A stretch of DNA of 64,000 nt from Flavipsychrobacter sp. (GTDB taxonomy: Bacteria > Bacteroidota > Bacteroidia > Chitinophagales > Chitinophagaceae): assembly GCA_016787265.1 (NCBI GenBank), contig JAEUVF010000013.1, positions 496,001 through 560,000 on the forward strand, given 5' to 3'. A model generated the notes under the pieces. It ran no database searches. It worked only from the letters and a program-made list of their open reading frames with translations, and was not told where the DNA came from. Position numbers and translations under genes: made by a program. Shown here piece by piece: positions 55,279-64,000 of the stretch (the stretch's first letter is position 1; every line of letters starts with the position of its first letter).

Positions 55279-56270
55279 AACAGCTGAGCATCCTATATGT
55301 TAACTTTCACAGCGAGGAATTCATTCGCGCAAGTGTGCTGTCTTATATCCATTCCACACAACTGGACCTTGAAATTATAATTATCGATAATTCTGGCTCT
55401 GCAGAAAAATTCAAACCACTGCTCCAGGAATTTCCAATGATTCGTTATCTGGATGCAGGTTACAACGCCGGTTTCGCAAGAGCGAATAATATTGGTCTTT
55501 CAAATGCAAAAGCAGCCAATATCCTGTTATTGAACCCTGATACCTTATTGCCAAACAATATCCTGGATAATATCTGTCACGACTTTATCAATTCCCCTTA
55601 TATTGCTGCCGGTGCTCAATTGCTAAACGAAGATGGCAGTCCCCAGATCAGTGGAAATTATTTTGCGAAGGGAGGGATCAATCATTTCCTGCCACTTCCA
55701 GTATTCGGACAATTTGTTAAAAAACTTGCGCTCTTCTTCAACGCTAAAAAAACCAATCTTCCCAATACTGATTCACTGGTTGAAGTAGACTGGATCAATG
55801 GTGCGTTTATCCTCGTTAAAAAAGAAGTGCTTTCCAAAGCCGGATTACTGGATGAAGATTTTTTTCTCTATGCTGAAGAAATTGAATGGTGTTCCAGGCT
55901 TCGTAAGCAGGGAAAACTTGCCATATTCGGTCAATATAAAGTGATTCACCTCGAAAGTGCATCCGCCAATGAAGCCTTTAAGTCCTCCGGTAAAGGGTAT
56001 TATAATCTCTACGATAAAAAAGGACTCCAGATCATGGTGTCCAATTTTCTTAGAATCCGAAAACAATTCGGAACAGGATGGTTTCTAATCCACCTGGCTG
56101 TATATACGCTTGAACTTCCGTTGCTGTATGCCTCCTCTTTTTTTCGCAGCCTGACCGGAAAAAGCTATCCCATTGGACTAATCTCCGGCTACCGGAAAAA
56201 CCTTGCCAGCCTGTATAAACTCAGCCTGAAAATGATCCGGAACCAACCCTGGTTTTACAAGGTGCTATGA
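55275..56270 (+). CDS. GT2-family glycosyltransferase, rhamnosyltransferase-like
   Basis: The 331-residue protein starts MKQLSILYVNFHSEEFIRAS and has IIIIDNSGSAEKF, YNAGFARANNIGLSNAKA and the DXD-like LLLNPDTLLP, typical of WbbL-type transferases. VDWINGAFILVKKEVLSKAG and LYAEEIEWCSRLRKQGK hold the acceptor-side acids. A hydrophobic segment near 272-290 may bind the membrane. It is the last gene of the plus-strand operon and overlaps the converging YfhO gene by 6 bp. Confidence 0.93.
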   Translation: MKQLSILYVNFHSEEFIRASVLSYIHSTQLDLEIIIIDNSGSAEKFKPLLQEFPMIRYLDAGYNAGFARANNIGLSNAKAANILLLNPDTLLPNNILDNICHDFINSPYIAAGAQLLNEDGSPQISGNYFAKGGINHFLPLPVFGQFVKKLALFFNAKKTNLPNTDSLVEVDWINGAFILVKKEVLSKAGLLDEDFFLYAEEIEWCSRLRKQGKLAIFGQYKVIHLESASANEAFKSSGKGYYNLYDKKGLQIMVSNFLRIRKQFGTGWFLIHLAVYTLELPLLYASSFFRSLTGKSYPIGLISGYRKNLASLYKLSLKMIRNQPWFYKVL

Positions 56271-58808
56271 CACTGCAGGTGACTCCTTCTTCCGGTATTC
56301 TACATATGCTCCTGCAACTAGCAACAATACTAATAGAATGGTACTGGCAGTAGTAATTGTCTTACTCAATGCCACCGCTTTAGGCTCAAATTTGAATTCG
56401 ATTGAATGCTGTCCGGCAGGGATTGCCATCCCTCTTAATACATAATTCGTTTTCACATGCGGAACCAACTTGCCATCCAGATACGCATTCCATCCCTTGT
56501 CATAATAGATTTCACTGAAAACCGCAAACTGCGGACTTGCAGCTGAACTCTTATACACCACCACATCATTTTTGTTTTCAACCCAGGTGATTGTTGCACT
56601 TGAATCATACACCGGTGCTGTCCCTACTGATTCCTTATATTTTTCCTGCACCACCGCCACTTCTCTTAAATTGGTGCTATCCAATGCCTGAATCTCCGCA
56701 TTTCCATCCGCCACCAACTGCACCTGCTTCACTAACCAAACTGGTCCGTATGCATTCGGATTCATCTGCACCACCGGCTGCCCATCTTGCGGATTCTGCA
56801 TAATGAAATACCGTGTATTGAGCATATTGTACACTTCCATATTGCCCTTGCTCAATTGATAATTGATGAGATCCTGGTATAAGCCCAGTTTAGCCGGACT
56901 ATAACCACCAATTGAATTATGGAAATAGGAGGCTCTTGCAGATTCAAATGGATTGGCTCCGGATGCTCTGTCAAAAACCCGATAAGGCTGTTTGGTGTCC
57001 TGCAAAATCTGAAGATCTGCAGCATTCGGACTTAATCCCGCTTCAAACTCTTCCTTATCTACAAAATTGTCAGCATTCAAATACCTGCGCCCAACAGTGA
57101 TTAAATCCAATGACGATAAGGACACAATTGCCAGTAATACAAAAGATAATTTAATGCGCCCTTTTGCATAATAGTACATCAACCCAATGGCCAATCCTAT
57201 CAGGGCTAATGCACGCAATAAATCCTTGCCATATATAGACTTCCTGTCATCCTGCAAGGCAGATATTACAGACTGAGCAAATGATTGTGCCTGCTGCAAC
57301 ACTTCCGGATTCTGCTGCCCCTGCGCCATCATGCCCATCAATTGCTGTTTCAACGAAGCATCATTGGGAGATGTAAAATCTGCCATCACATAAAACCCGA
57401 TATAAAGCACCAATACACCAGCCAGTGCATAGCCGGCCAGCTTCAACTTCTTCCAATCGAGCGTTCCTTTTTCCTTCGCTTCAATAAACTGCTGCATGCC
57501 CAATCCCGCTAATAATGGAAAAGTCAATTGTGGAATTATTAATGAAATAGTAGGCGCTCTGAACTTATTATACAAGGGCAAATAATCAAAGAGAAAATAA
57601 TTAATGCTGGAAAAATTCTTTCCCCAGGCTAAAACAATACCAATTATAGTAGCAGCAATAATCCAGCCCTTATGCCAGGATTTCACATAGAACAATCCCA
57701 AAATAAACAATGCACAGATAATCGCTCCAAAATAGACAGGTCCGGAAGTGCCGGGCTGATCACCCCAATAGGCTGGCATTAGCTGTTTAACAAATCCAGC
57801 TGCCTGCTCTTCTGACATCCCGGTTTTTTCCTGAAATACTTTAGCCATCCGGGTATCTTCTCCAAATTCACTAACAGCTTCTCCGGCAGCAGCTCTTACC
57901 GTGCTTCCTCCATATATTCTGGGCACCATAAAGGTCATGGTTTCTCCGATCCCATAACTCCACATAAAAGCATAATCCTTATCCAGTCCGCCTTTTGTAA
58001 GATTGGTTGAATCTTTTCCAATCGTAACTTCCGATCTCCCGCCCCGCATGGTTTCCTTCGAATAATCCTGCAATGGATACCAACTGATCGCATAGGAAGC
58101 TATGCCCAATAATCCTGCACCCAATGCTACCAGGCCACTTATAATTACCGGTTTTACTGCCTTACCCTTAATTCCATGCACCAAATACGCTACACTCATG
58201 CAGGCCATGATGATTGCAGTATAATACACCACCTGAACGTGTTGTGTACTGGTTTGCAAACCTAAAAACAAAGCCAGCAATCCCGCACCCAACAAATACC
58301 TGCCCTGGAATATCAGCATCAATGAGGCGATCACTGCAGGCATATATGCAATCGCCCACATTTTGGTATTATGTCCCACTGCTATGATTACCGGATCATA
58401 CGTAGCCCAGGCAAATGCGATGGCTCCCATGGCTGCAATCAGCGGTTTCAGTCTGAATACAATCCCCAAGAAATAAAAACTAATACAGGCCAGGAAGAAA
58501 AAACTCACGGGAACCGGCATCCAGAGCGTTAATAAATTCTGTAAATAAATGGTTTGGATTACCGTTCCTTCAAATGCGATAGCAAAGGCCGGCATACCAC
58601 CAAACATACTATTGGTCCACAAGGGGAAATAGCCATACTTCTCTTTGAATTCAAAGGACTGCTGCGCCATCCCCCTCCATCCCAGGGTATCATGCTGCTC
58701 TACTACCTTTCCCATCAGGGCAGGCTGACAATAAATAATTGCAATTACAAGAAAGGCAAGGATAGCGTACAGATGGGGGGCGGCTTTTTTGAACCAGGCT
58801 GAATTCAT
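56265..58808 (-). CDS. YfhO-family membrane protein
   Basis: The 847-residue protein has a dozen or more helices. The first extracytoplasmic loop contains HDTLGWRGMAQQSFEFKEKY and PLWTNSMFGGMPAF, the usual YfhO start. A long soluble C-terminal region (about 620-810) precedes a final helix (about 815-838). YfhO relatives have a GT-C-like fold and in Gram-positives glycosylate lipoteichoic acid; the Bacteroidota role is not known. It follows a GT2 gene by 40 bp, consistent with envelope glycan work. Confidence 0.92.
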   Translation of the reverse strand: MNSAWFKKAAPHLYAILAFLVIAIIYCQPALMGKVVEQHDTLGWRGMAQQSFEFKEKYGYFPLWTNSMFGGMPAFAIAFEGTVIQTIYLQNLLTLWMPVPVSFFFLACISFYFLGIVFRLKPLIAAMGAIAFAWATYDPVIIAVGHNTKMWAIAYMPAVIASLMLIFQGRYLLGAGLLALFLGLQTSTQHVQVVYYTAIIMACMSVAYLVHGIKGKAVKPVIISGLVALGAGLLGIASYAISWYPLQDYSKETMRGGRSEVTIGKDSTNLTKGGLDKDYAFMWSYGIGETMTFMVPRIYGGSTVRAAAGEAVSEFGEDTRMAKVFQEKTGMSEEQAAGFVKQLMPAYWGDQPGTSGPVYFGAIICALFILGLFYVKSWHKGWIIAATIIGIVLAWGKNFSSINYFLFDYLPLYNKFRAPTISLIIPQLTFPLLAGLGMQQFIEAKEKGTLDWKKLKLAGYALAGVLVLYIGFYVMADFTSPNDASLKQQLMGMMAQGQQNPEVLQQAQSFAQSVISALQDDRKSIYGKDLLRALALIGLAIGLMYYYAKGRIKLSFVLLAIVSLSSLDLITVGRRYLNADNFVDKEEFEAGLSPNAADLQILQDTKQPYRVFDRASGANPFESARASYFHNSIGGYSPAKLGLYQDLINYQLSKGNMEVYNMLNTRYFIMQNPQDGQPVVQMNPNAYGPVWLVKQVQLVADGNAEIQALDSTNLREVAVVQEKYKESVGTAPVYDSSATITWVENKNDVVVYKSSAASPQFAVFSEIYYDKGWNAYLDGKLVPHVKTNYVLRGMAIPAGQHSIEFKFEPKAVALSKTITTASTILLVLLLVAGAYVEYRKKESPAVS

Positions 58809-58848
58809 ACGAGCGTTTCAATTTAAGCCGGCAAAATAAGACATATTT

Positions 58849-59766
58849 TCAGAACCAAAGCCGGGCCTCAACTGCTTTAAGATAGTTCCGAACAGAAGCA
58901 CGCACCGGTGCTTTCTTAATTTGAAAGGGTATTTTTAGAATAGTAGCAATGCTCGAAAAGAAAAACCTGAAATCAAATCCGGATTTCCTAAGATAAAATC
59001 CTGACCATAAAAACGCAGTGGTTATAAAATATCCAACTGGCAAATACTTCCAGGCAACTTTAGATTTGTTCACCCACATCATAGACAACTGTACCGGCCT
59101 GGGTTTCCGGCCAAGCGGAGACTCCTTGTGAAACAGCTCAGCCCGCCCATCATACCCTATGCAAAAACCTGCATCCAGGATCCGGTAACTCAAATCATAT
59201 TCTTCCATCCCATAAAAAAAATCAGTCGGATAATCACCCGCCGCCTGCCAGGCTTCCTTCTTTATTACATGTGCACAGCCCACATAATAGGCTGTCAGAA
59301 ACCGATCCCGATCTTTGTACTTCTCAAAATTTTTATGCGGAAAAGCAGTCACCTGGATCTCCCGATTATCATAATACCGCACTTTACAGCCCATAGCGCC
59401 TAATGGAAGTTCTCCCGAAAAGGGTTCCTGCACCCCTTCCCAAAGTTTAACCAGAAACTGCGGATCTTCCACCACCACATCATCGTCCAGGAATAACATC
59501 CATTCGCCTTTGCTATGCGGCACTGCATAATTTCGTCCCCCCGCCACACCCAGATTACCTGGTGCATGGATGAACTGAACTGGCAGTTCCGGATGTTTCT
59601 TTAAATACCTGTGCACGATCTCGTAATCTTCTGTAGATGCATTATTCAGCAACACAACATCCGATACATATCGTTCCCGTTGATCCAGCCGTAACAGGCT
59701 GTCCAACAGGTCCAGGGTATCACCTGGACGGTTATACGTTATAATTATTATGCTGAACCCCCACAT
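58849..59766 (-). CDS. GT2-family glycosyltransferase
   Basis: The protein of about 305 residues starts MWGFSIIIITYNRPGDTLDL and has VVLLNNASTEDYE, GNLGVAGGRNYAVPHSKGEW and the metal-binding MLFLDDDVVVEDP. YGMEEYDLSYRILDAGF is the acceptor-side ED-type motif. A C-terminal hydrophobic stretch (about 232-250) may contact the membrane. The frame opens three codons upstream at TTG, but ATG 59766 begins the conserved strand. It is the first gene of a two-gene unit with the YfhO protein. Confidence 0.92.
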   Translation of the reverse strand: MWGFSIIIITYNRPGDTLDLLDSLLRLDQRERYVSDVVLLNNASTEDYEIVHRYLKKHPELPVQFIHAPGNLGVAGGRNYAVPHSKGEWMLFLDDDVVVEDPQFLVKLWEGVQEPFSGELPLGAMGCKVRYYDNREIQVTAFPHKNFEKYKDRDRFLTAYYVGCAHVIKKEAWQAAGDYPTDFFYGMEEYDLSYRILDAGFCIGYDGRAELFHKESPLGRKPRPVQLSMMWVNKSKVAWKYLPVGYFITTAFLWSGFYLRKSGFDFRFFFSSIATILKIPFQIKKAPVRASVRNYLKAVEARLWF

Positions 59767-59795
59767 GAAACACAAATTAAACTGATTTTTGCCGT

Positions 59796-60068
59796 ATGGC
59801 TTTTTCTCAATTGAACAAATTAGCGGCGATTGGCAACCTGGCTTTCCTGATCTCCTTCCTGATGCGCTATTTTCCCCTCTTACAGGGAAGTGTAACCGAA
59901 TCCATGATCCTCATAACCGGATTGGCGATTTCTGTTGCACTCAATATCGCTTGGATGGCCAGTTTTATTTATTTGGGACTGGTAAAGAAATCCCGCCCCG
60001 AAATAAACATAATCAGCATACTGAATGTAATCGTTATTTTAGTTCAATTGTATTTACTCCTTGTATGA
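59796..60068 (+). CDS. small three-helix membrane protein coupled to the queuosine precursor transporter
   Basis: The 90-residue product MAFSQLNKLAAIGNLAFLIS has three predicted helices (about 9-27, 38-60 and 70-89), with a short basic loop KKSRPE between the last two. Its stop overlaps the start of the transporter gene in ATGA, which supports that it is translated. I do not recognise a named family, though short proteins of this shape occur in Bacteroidota. It could be a subunit or an unrelated neighbour. A longer frame covering this region in another phase is not the gene. Confidence 0.7.
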   Translation: MAFSQLNKLAAIGNLAFLISFLMRYFPLLQGSVTESMILITGLAISVALNIAWMASFIYLGLVKKSRPEINIISILNVIVILVQLYLLLV

Positions 60069-60838
60069 TCCACCACATCGTTAAAGATAAATCTTCCCGA
60101 TTGTTCATCATCCTGGCAGGCTTCTTCATCGCCAATGCTGTGATTGCTGAAATCATTGGTGTGAAAATCTTTTCTCTCGAATCTACCCTGGGTATTGAAA
60201 AAGCTAATTTCACGCTATTGGGAGAATCCGGCCTTGCTTTTGATCTTTCAGTAGGCGTGCTGCCCTGGCCGGTGGTGTTTATCATGACTGATATAATCAA
60301 TGAATATTATGGGGTCAGAGGAGTGCGGTTTCTCTCAGTGCTTACAGCCGGACTCATCAGCTTTGCCTTTTTTGTGTTTTATTTCTCTATCTCCATGGCA
60401 CCCGCTGATTGGTGGCAGGTGTCTCAAACCGATAAGGGAGTGCCCGATATGCAGGCTGCCTACACCCAGATATTGGGACAGGGCATGAATATTATCATCG
60501 CGTCATTAACAGCCTTCCTGGTGGGACAATTAACCGATGCCACCGTTTTTCGCCATATCAAACGATTCACGGGTGAAAAAAGAATCTGGATGCGCGCTAC
60601 GGTATCCACGTTGTTTTCTCAACTTATTGATACCGTAGTAGTATCTTATATCTACCTGTATTTTTCTTTGGGTTTCAGTTTCCCGAGAGTGACTGCCATT
60701 GCGATAGTGGGGTATACCTACAAGTTCACCATTGCCATTCTTTGCACCCCTCTTATTTACTTGATTCATTACCTGATTGAACGATACCTGGGTCGCGAAA
60801 AAGCGACCAGCATGAAACAAGCCGCCCTGGGTTTGTAA
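60065..60838 (+). CDS. queuosine precursor transporter (YhhQ/COG1738 family)
   Basis: The 257-residue membrane protein has about six or seven helices. It contains FIANAVIAEIIGVKIF, the VGVLPWPVVFIMTDIINEYYG stretch (split as GVLPWPVVFIMTDI and NEYYGVRGVR), FRHIKRFTGEKRIWMRATVS and STLFSQLIDTVVVS. These are marks of the family that imports preQ0 or preQ1 for tRNA queuosine. The frame is open upstream to 59789, but ATG 60065 begins the family N-terminus (MIHHIVKDKSSRLF) and overlaps the preceding stop. Confidence 0.92.
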   Translation: MIHHIVKDKSSRLFIILAGFFIANAVIAEIIGVKIFSLESTLGIEKANFTLLGESGLAFDLSVGVLPWPVVFIMTDIINEYYGVRGVRFLSVLTAGLISFAFFVFYFSISMAPADWWQVSQTDKGVPDMQAAYTQILGQGMNIIIASLTAFLVGQLTDATVFRHIKRFTGEKRIWMRATVSTLFSQLIDTVVVSYIYLYFSLGFSFPRVTAIAIVGYTYKFTIAILCTPLIYLIHYLIERYLGREKATSMKQAALGL

Positions 60839-60925
60839 AATCTACGTTAAAGCGTCCTTCCGGATTAAACGCTGGCTTCCATTGCCGGTCTATTGAAGTA
60901 CATTGGTTAACCTAAAGCTTCAATT

Positions 60926-63223
60926 ATGCGCCAGCTTTACCTATTATCCGGCTTCCTGTTTGCCTTCCTGGTGACTGCCACCGGAAGTTTTGCCCAATCC
61001 TGGCCGGTCAGCTTTGACCTTTCAGGGGGCGATCGCCTTAAAGTTTATGAGCCCCAGCCCAGCCGCCACAGCTCCGGTGAACTGGTCTTCCAGTCGGCCG
61101 TTGCGTACTATCGCAATGAGTCCGGCGAACCTGTTTTTGGTACCTTATGGGCTACTGCCTATACCCAGGAGCAGGGTTCTTATGAACGCTTTATGCGGAT
61201 GACAGTCTCGGCGTTAAAATTCCCCGCCGAAATTGATGAGTTTACCACTGGCAGACTTTCCAGGGAACTGGAGCAGGCAGTTACGGAACAGCGGGTGTTG
61301 TTTTCCAAAGACCAGTTGAAAAAAGGCCTGGAGCTACAACAACAAAAAGAAAAATTGGCCGGCGATTTTAATAACAAACCTCCCAAACTCATCTACCGGG
61401 ATAAACCCAGCTTGCTGGTAATCGTGGATGGGAATCCCATCTGGCAAAAGAATGAAAACTGGGGCGTAGAAGCGGTGGTGAACTCTCCCAATACCATTGT
61501 TAAAAGCAATGGAAAGATTTTTATCTACGGAGGTAATTACTGGTACGCAGCTAACCGGCTGGATCAGCCCTTTACCTATGCTTCCAATCCTCCTTCCAAT
61601 TTGGATCGAATTGCTGCAGATGTAAAGTCAAACGTTGAAAAGAGCCAGGAGACTGCTGACAAATCCGAATTTGATTCAGAGTTTGATGAAGATGAATACA
61701 AGGGGCCGGTTGCTGAAGTTTTGGTTAGTACGGAGCCCGCCGAACTGATTCAAAGCAGGGGAGAAGCGGCTTTTAATCCAATCTCCAACACCAATTTGTT
61801 ATACGTTGAGAACTCTCCCAATGAATTGTTCATGGATGTAAGTTCACAACAGTATTATGTGCTCCTCTCCGGAAGATGGTATCGTTCTTCCTCTTTAAAA
61901 GGTAACTGGCAATACATTCCTGCAGAACAGTTGCCACAGGATTTTGCCAACATTCCGGTTGGTTCACCAAAAGATAATGTATTGGCCAGTGTTGCAGGTA
62001 CTCCAGCTTCCCGCAATGCATTAATGGATGCTGAACTGCCTCAAACGGCCAGGGTTGACCGAAAAACAGCAACAGCATCAGTTGACTATGACGGTGATCC
62101 GGAATTCCAATCCATTGAAGGAACCCGAATGGATTATGCAACCAATACAAATGCTACTGTAATTCGCTATAAACGCAGGTATTACCTGGTTGACAATGGA
62201 GTATGGTTCCAGTCCGGCTCTCCGAATGGTCCCTGGGTGGTTAGTACGGTTCGTCCGGATGAAGTGGATCTGATCCCGGCACGTTACCCCGTATATCCTG
62301 TCAAGTATGTTTATATCTATGATGTGCATCCGGATTATATCTACATGGGATACACTCCCGGTTACCTCAACACCTATGTGTATGGTCCCACAGTAGTATA
62401 TGGTACCGGTTTTTATTATCGTCCCTGGTACCGCCGCTATTATTATCCAAGACCTTTCACCTGGGGATTCAATATGCATTATACTCCCTGGTATGGCTGG
62501 TCCATCGGTTTCGGTTACCGTACCGGCTGGTTTAATGTTGGATATGGATACCATCGTCCCTGGAATTACTGGCATGGTGGCTGGTGGGGACCATCCGTTT
62601 ATCGTCCGGCATACTGTGCACCGCGTTATCGACACTATGGATATTATGGGTATCGAAACAATACCCTTATCGTAAACAATAATTATTACGGAAACAACTA
62701 CCGAAACTACCGGTATAATAATGTATACCAGTCCAGGCCAGCTATAACCAGCAGGGATAACCGCAGATATTACGGTGGAAACTATTCGGGGAATTACAAT
62801 AACAGAAATAATAATGACCGGAACAATGGAAACAATAATCCTGGTGTAAGACCTAACAGGAATTATTATGGTACCAACAGAGATCGCGAATATAATAATC
62901 GAAACAATACACCCAATCGCAACAATAGTTATGGTAATACAAACCGGCCCGACAGAACCTATCGCCCGGGTAACCAGGGAAATGGCAACAGGCCTGAAAA
63001 TCAACCGGGACAACGACCTTTGGTAACCCGCCCCAATAGTCCGGAAAGAATGGAAAGAACCGGACGTCCACAGATCAGTCGGAATGAAACACCACAACGC
63101 AGGCCGGAAGTCAGGAGAGAAGCTCCTTCTCGTCCGTCTGGTGGTAATCAGGGCAGACCCAATGGTAGTGGTGGACAAAGAAGTGGAGGAGGAAACTCAA
63201 GACCGGAGCGCAGAGGAAACTAA
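60926..63223 (+). CDS. large exported protein with Tyr/Gly-rich and Asn/Arg-rich low-complexity tail
   Basis: The 765-residue protein has a signal peptide (1-23, ends TGSFAQ). Residues 25-230 form a folded-looking region with IYRDKPSLLVIVDGNPIWQ. Residues 255-440 contain two similar units, YYVLLSGRWYRSSSLKGNWQ and YYLVDNGVWFQSGSPNGPW. Residues about 450-580 are packed with Y, W, G, P and H (YRPWYRRYYYPRPF). The last 185 residues are N, R, G, P and S rich with no predictable fold. Similar proteins are often called carbohydrate-binding family V/XII-like, but I cannot confirm this. It is probably a surface or matrix component, standing alone and overlapping the GNAT gene by 4 bp. Confidence 0.85.
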   Translation: MRQLYLLSGFLFAFLVTATGSFAQSWPVSFDLSGGDRLKVYEPQPSRHSSGELVFQSAVAYYRNESGEPVFGTLWATAYTQEQGSYERFMRMTVSALKFPAEIDEFTTGRLSRELEQAVTEQRVLFSKDQLKKGLELQQQKEKLAGDFNNKPPKLIYRDKPSLLVIVDGNPIWQKNENWGVEAVVNSPNTIVKSNGKIFIYGGNYWYAANRLDQPFTYASNPPSNLDRIAADVKSNVEKSQETADKSEFDSEFDEDEYKGPVAEVLVSTEPAELIQSRGEAAFNPISNTNLLYVENSPNELFMDVSSQQYYVLLSGRWYRSSSLKGNWQYIPAEQLPQDFANIPVGSPKDNVLASVAGTPASRNALMDAELPQTARVDRKTATASVDYDGDPEFQSIEGTRMDYATNTNATVIRYKRRYYLVDNGVWFQSGSPNGPWVVSTVRPDEVDLIPARYPVYPVKYVYIYDVHPDYIYMGYTPGYLNTYVYGPTVVYGTGFYYRPWYRRYYYPRPFTWGFNMHYTPWYGWSIGFGYRTGWFNVGYGYHRPWNYWHGGWWGPSVYRPAYCAPRYRHYGYYGYRNNTLIVNNNYYGNNYRNYRYNNVYQSRPAITSRDNRRYYGGNYSGNYNNRNNNDRNNGNNNPGVRPNRNYYGTNRDREYNNRNNTPNRNNSYGNTNRPDRTYRPGNQGNGNRPENQPGQRPLVTRPNSPERMERTGRPQISRNETPQRRPEVRREAPSRPSGGNQGRPNGSGGQRSGGGNSRPERRGN

Positions 63224-63720
63224 ACATCCTTGCCCATAATATAATCATCCATGACAAACCCATGGCCAATATTAAGGACAACTTCCTCTTCGATTTCAAA
63301 ACCCATGGAAGTATAAAATCGAACGGCTTTGTTTTTTTTATTCACATTCAGAACCAGGTGCGCGCCCTCATGGGTGCGCACTTCTTCTTCTACCATGTCA
63401 AGCAATGCTCTGCCAATTCCTTTTCCATGCATGGAAGGCAGCACATAGAGTTTGTGTAATTTCCAGGTTGCGTCTTTCAGTTTTCCATAAGCAGCGAACC
63501 CCACTTCCTGGCCTTCTATCTCGGCAATGATAAATTGATGCTGTTGTGCTTCCATCTGCTGCTCCAACGAATCCGGGCTATACATCAACTTAAGCATGTA
63601 CTCAATCTGCTCCGGTGGAATGATAGAACTATATACTTCCGGCCAGATGGTATGTGCCAGGTAACCAATGGTTGGAATATCATCCTGGTCTGCACTTCTG
63701 ATAACTAATGCATCACTCAT
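63220..63720 (-). CDS. GNAT-family N-acetyltransferase
   Basis: The 166-residue enzyme starts MSDALVIRSADQDDIPTIGY. The acetyl-CoA binding motif A is LYVLPSMHGKGIGRALLDMV (about 91-110, with GKGIGRAL as Q/RxxGxG/A), followed by LVLNVNKKNKAVRFYTSMGF, the usual motif B. The substrate is unknown. It overlaps the upstream PrsW gene by 8 bp, so the two are coupled, and overlaps the end of the low-complexity protein gene by 4 bp. Confidence 0.93.
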   Translation of the reverse strand: MSDALVIRSADQDDIPTIGYLAHTIWPEVYSSIIPPEQIEYMLKLMYSPDSLEQQMEAQQHQFIIAEIEGQEVGFAAYGKLKDATWKLHKLYVLPSMHGKGIGRALLDMVEEEVRTHEGAHLVLNVNKKNKAVRFYTSMGFEIEEEVVLNIGHGFVMDDYIMGKDV

Positions 63721-64000
63721 TTCTCAAAGCAATTTGCTGATGCAATTTAATCGCTTGCCAGGAAAGTTTGACAGCTACCAGGAAGGAAAGTGCCGCCGTT
63801 CCAAATAGAAGGCCGGAAGAAATGCTGTCCGTGATCGTATTATCCTGTTGCGCCATCAAAAACAGGTCATACAATCCATGAAAGAGTACTGCCAACAGCA
63901 AACCCCGGATCTTCAGTCCCCATTCCCTTTCTTTACCGACGAACCTGGCCAGACCGAAATAATAGCCCATCAATACACCGAAAGTTGCATGGGCAGGTAC
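63713..64000 (-). CDS. PrsW-family intramembrane metalloprotease, C-terminal part
   Basis: The frame is open to the right edge of the window, so only the last 95 residues are seen. They start VPAHATFGVLMGYYFG, the PxHxxFG zinc-site helix of PrsW, and include LLLAVLFHGLYDLFLM with the next conserved histidine, then two helices and a tail. PrsW proteases cut anti-sigma factors or other membrane proteins. The N-terminal EExxK-type motif would lie beyond the window. Its stop overlaps the GNAT start by 8 bp. Confidence 0.85.
   Translation of the reverse strand, partial: VPAHATFGVLMGYYFGLARFVGKEREWGLKIRGLLLAVLFHGLYDLFLMAQQDNTITDSISSGLLFGTAALSFLVAVKLSWQAIKLHQQIALRNE

Noticed and set aside
59789..60064. 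N-terminal extension of the queuosine precursor transporter
   Set aside because: Those bases encode the 90-residue membrane protein in another frame, and the transporter family starts at 60065.
62078..63178. 366-residue minus-strand open frame
   Set aside because: It is antisense to the low-complexity tail of the 765-residue protein. Its I/V/S-rich content is the mirror of AAY and TAY repeats, and it has no domain or start context.

Overview
The window looks like a chromosomal segment of a Bacteroidota bacterium, most likely family Chitinophagaceae. The evidence is two SusC/SusD pairs, a FecI/FecR-type sigma and anti-sigma pair, long Bacteroidota versions of common enzymes (NagB fused to a PIG-L domain, an S9A prolyl oligopeptidase, CtlX), MqnA of the futalosine menaquinone route, and start regions that lack Shine-Dalgarno sequences but carry TAnnTTYG -7 boxes. 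No CRISPR array, insertion sequence or phage gene was seen.

Layout. 1-548 is gene-poor and holds what looks like a decayed gene remnant. 549-3475 has a serine hydrolase, an ECF sigma factor with a membrane partner, and a small membrane protein. 3511-14530 is mostly housekeeping: rocD, BFN nuclease-ispE, etfB-etfA, a TPR protein, tilS, a rhomboid protease, rlmH, tRNA-Arg(ACG), the nagB fusion, and a FecI-type sigma. 14669-22363 is a fucoside utilisation locus: FecR, SusC with an STN domain, SusD and a GH29 alpha-L-fucosidase. 22494-31944 is a second SusC/SusD pair followed by a large VCBS/ASPIC-UnbV repeat protein and a vanadium-haloperoxidase/PAP2-type enzyme. 31927-36528 holds a CocE/NonD hydrolase and an operon of glycosylasparaginase, cutC and an EamA transporter. 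36582-39095 is pfkA-pyk. 39271-49475 has a prolyl oligopeptidase, an NAD-sugar reductase-like SDR, an arginine deiminase-like enzyme with CtlX, a universal stress protein, prfC, purB and mqnA. 49514-59766 has a lipoprotein and then a surface polysaccharide cluster (flippase, two methyltransferases, three GT2 enzymes, one GT-like protein, YfhO). 59796-64000 has a small membrane protein coupled to a queuosine precursor transporter, a large secreted low-complexity protein, a GNAT acetyltransferase and the end of a PrsW protease.

How genes may work together. The arginine deiminase-like enzyme, CtlX and RocD could together turn arginine into glutamate semialdehyde, although rocD lies about 38 kb from the other two. 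The fucosidase locus, glycosylasparaginase and NagB fit glycoprotein or amino-sugar use, though they are separate transcription units. The most unusual module is SusC-SusD-VCBS/ASPIC-haloperoxidase at 22494-31944. It pairs an outer-membrane uptake system with a large beta-propeller-like protein and a vanadate-pocket enzyme and contains no glycoside hydrolase. Its substrate cannot be read from the sequence.
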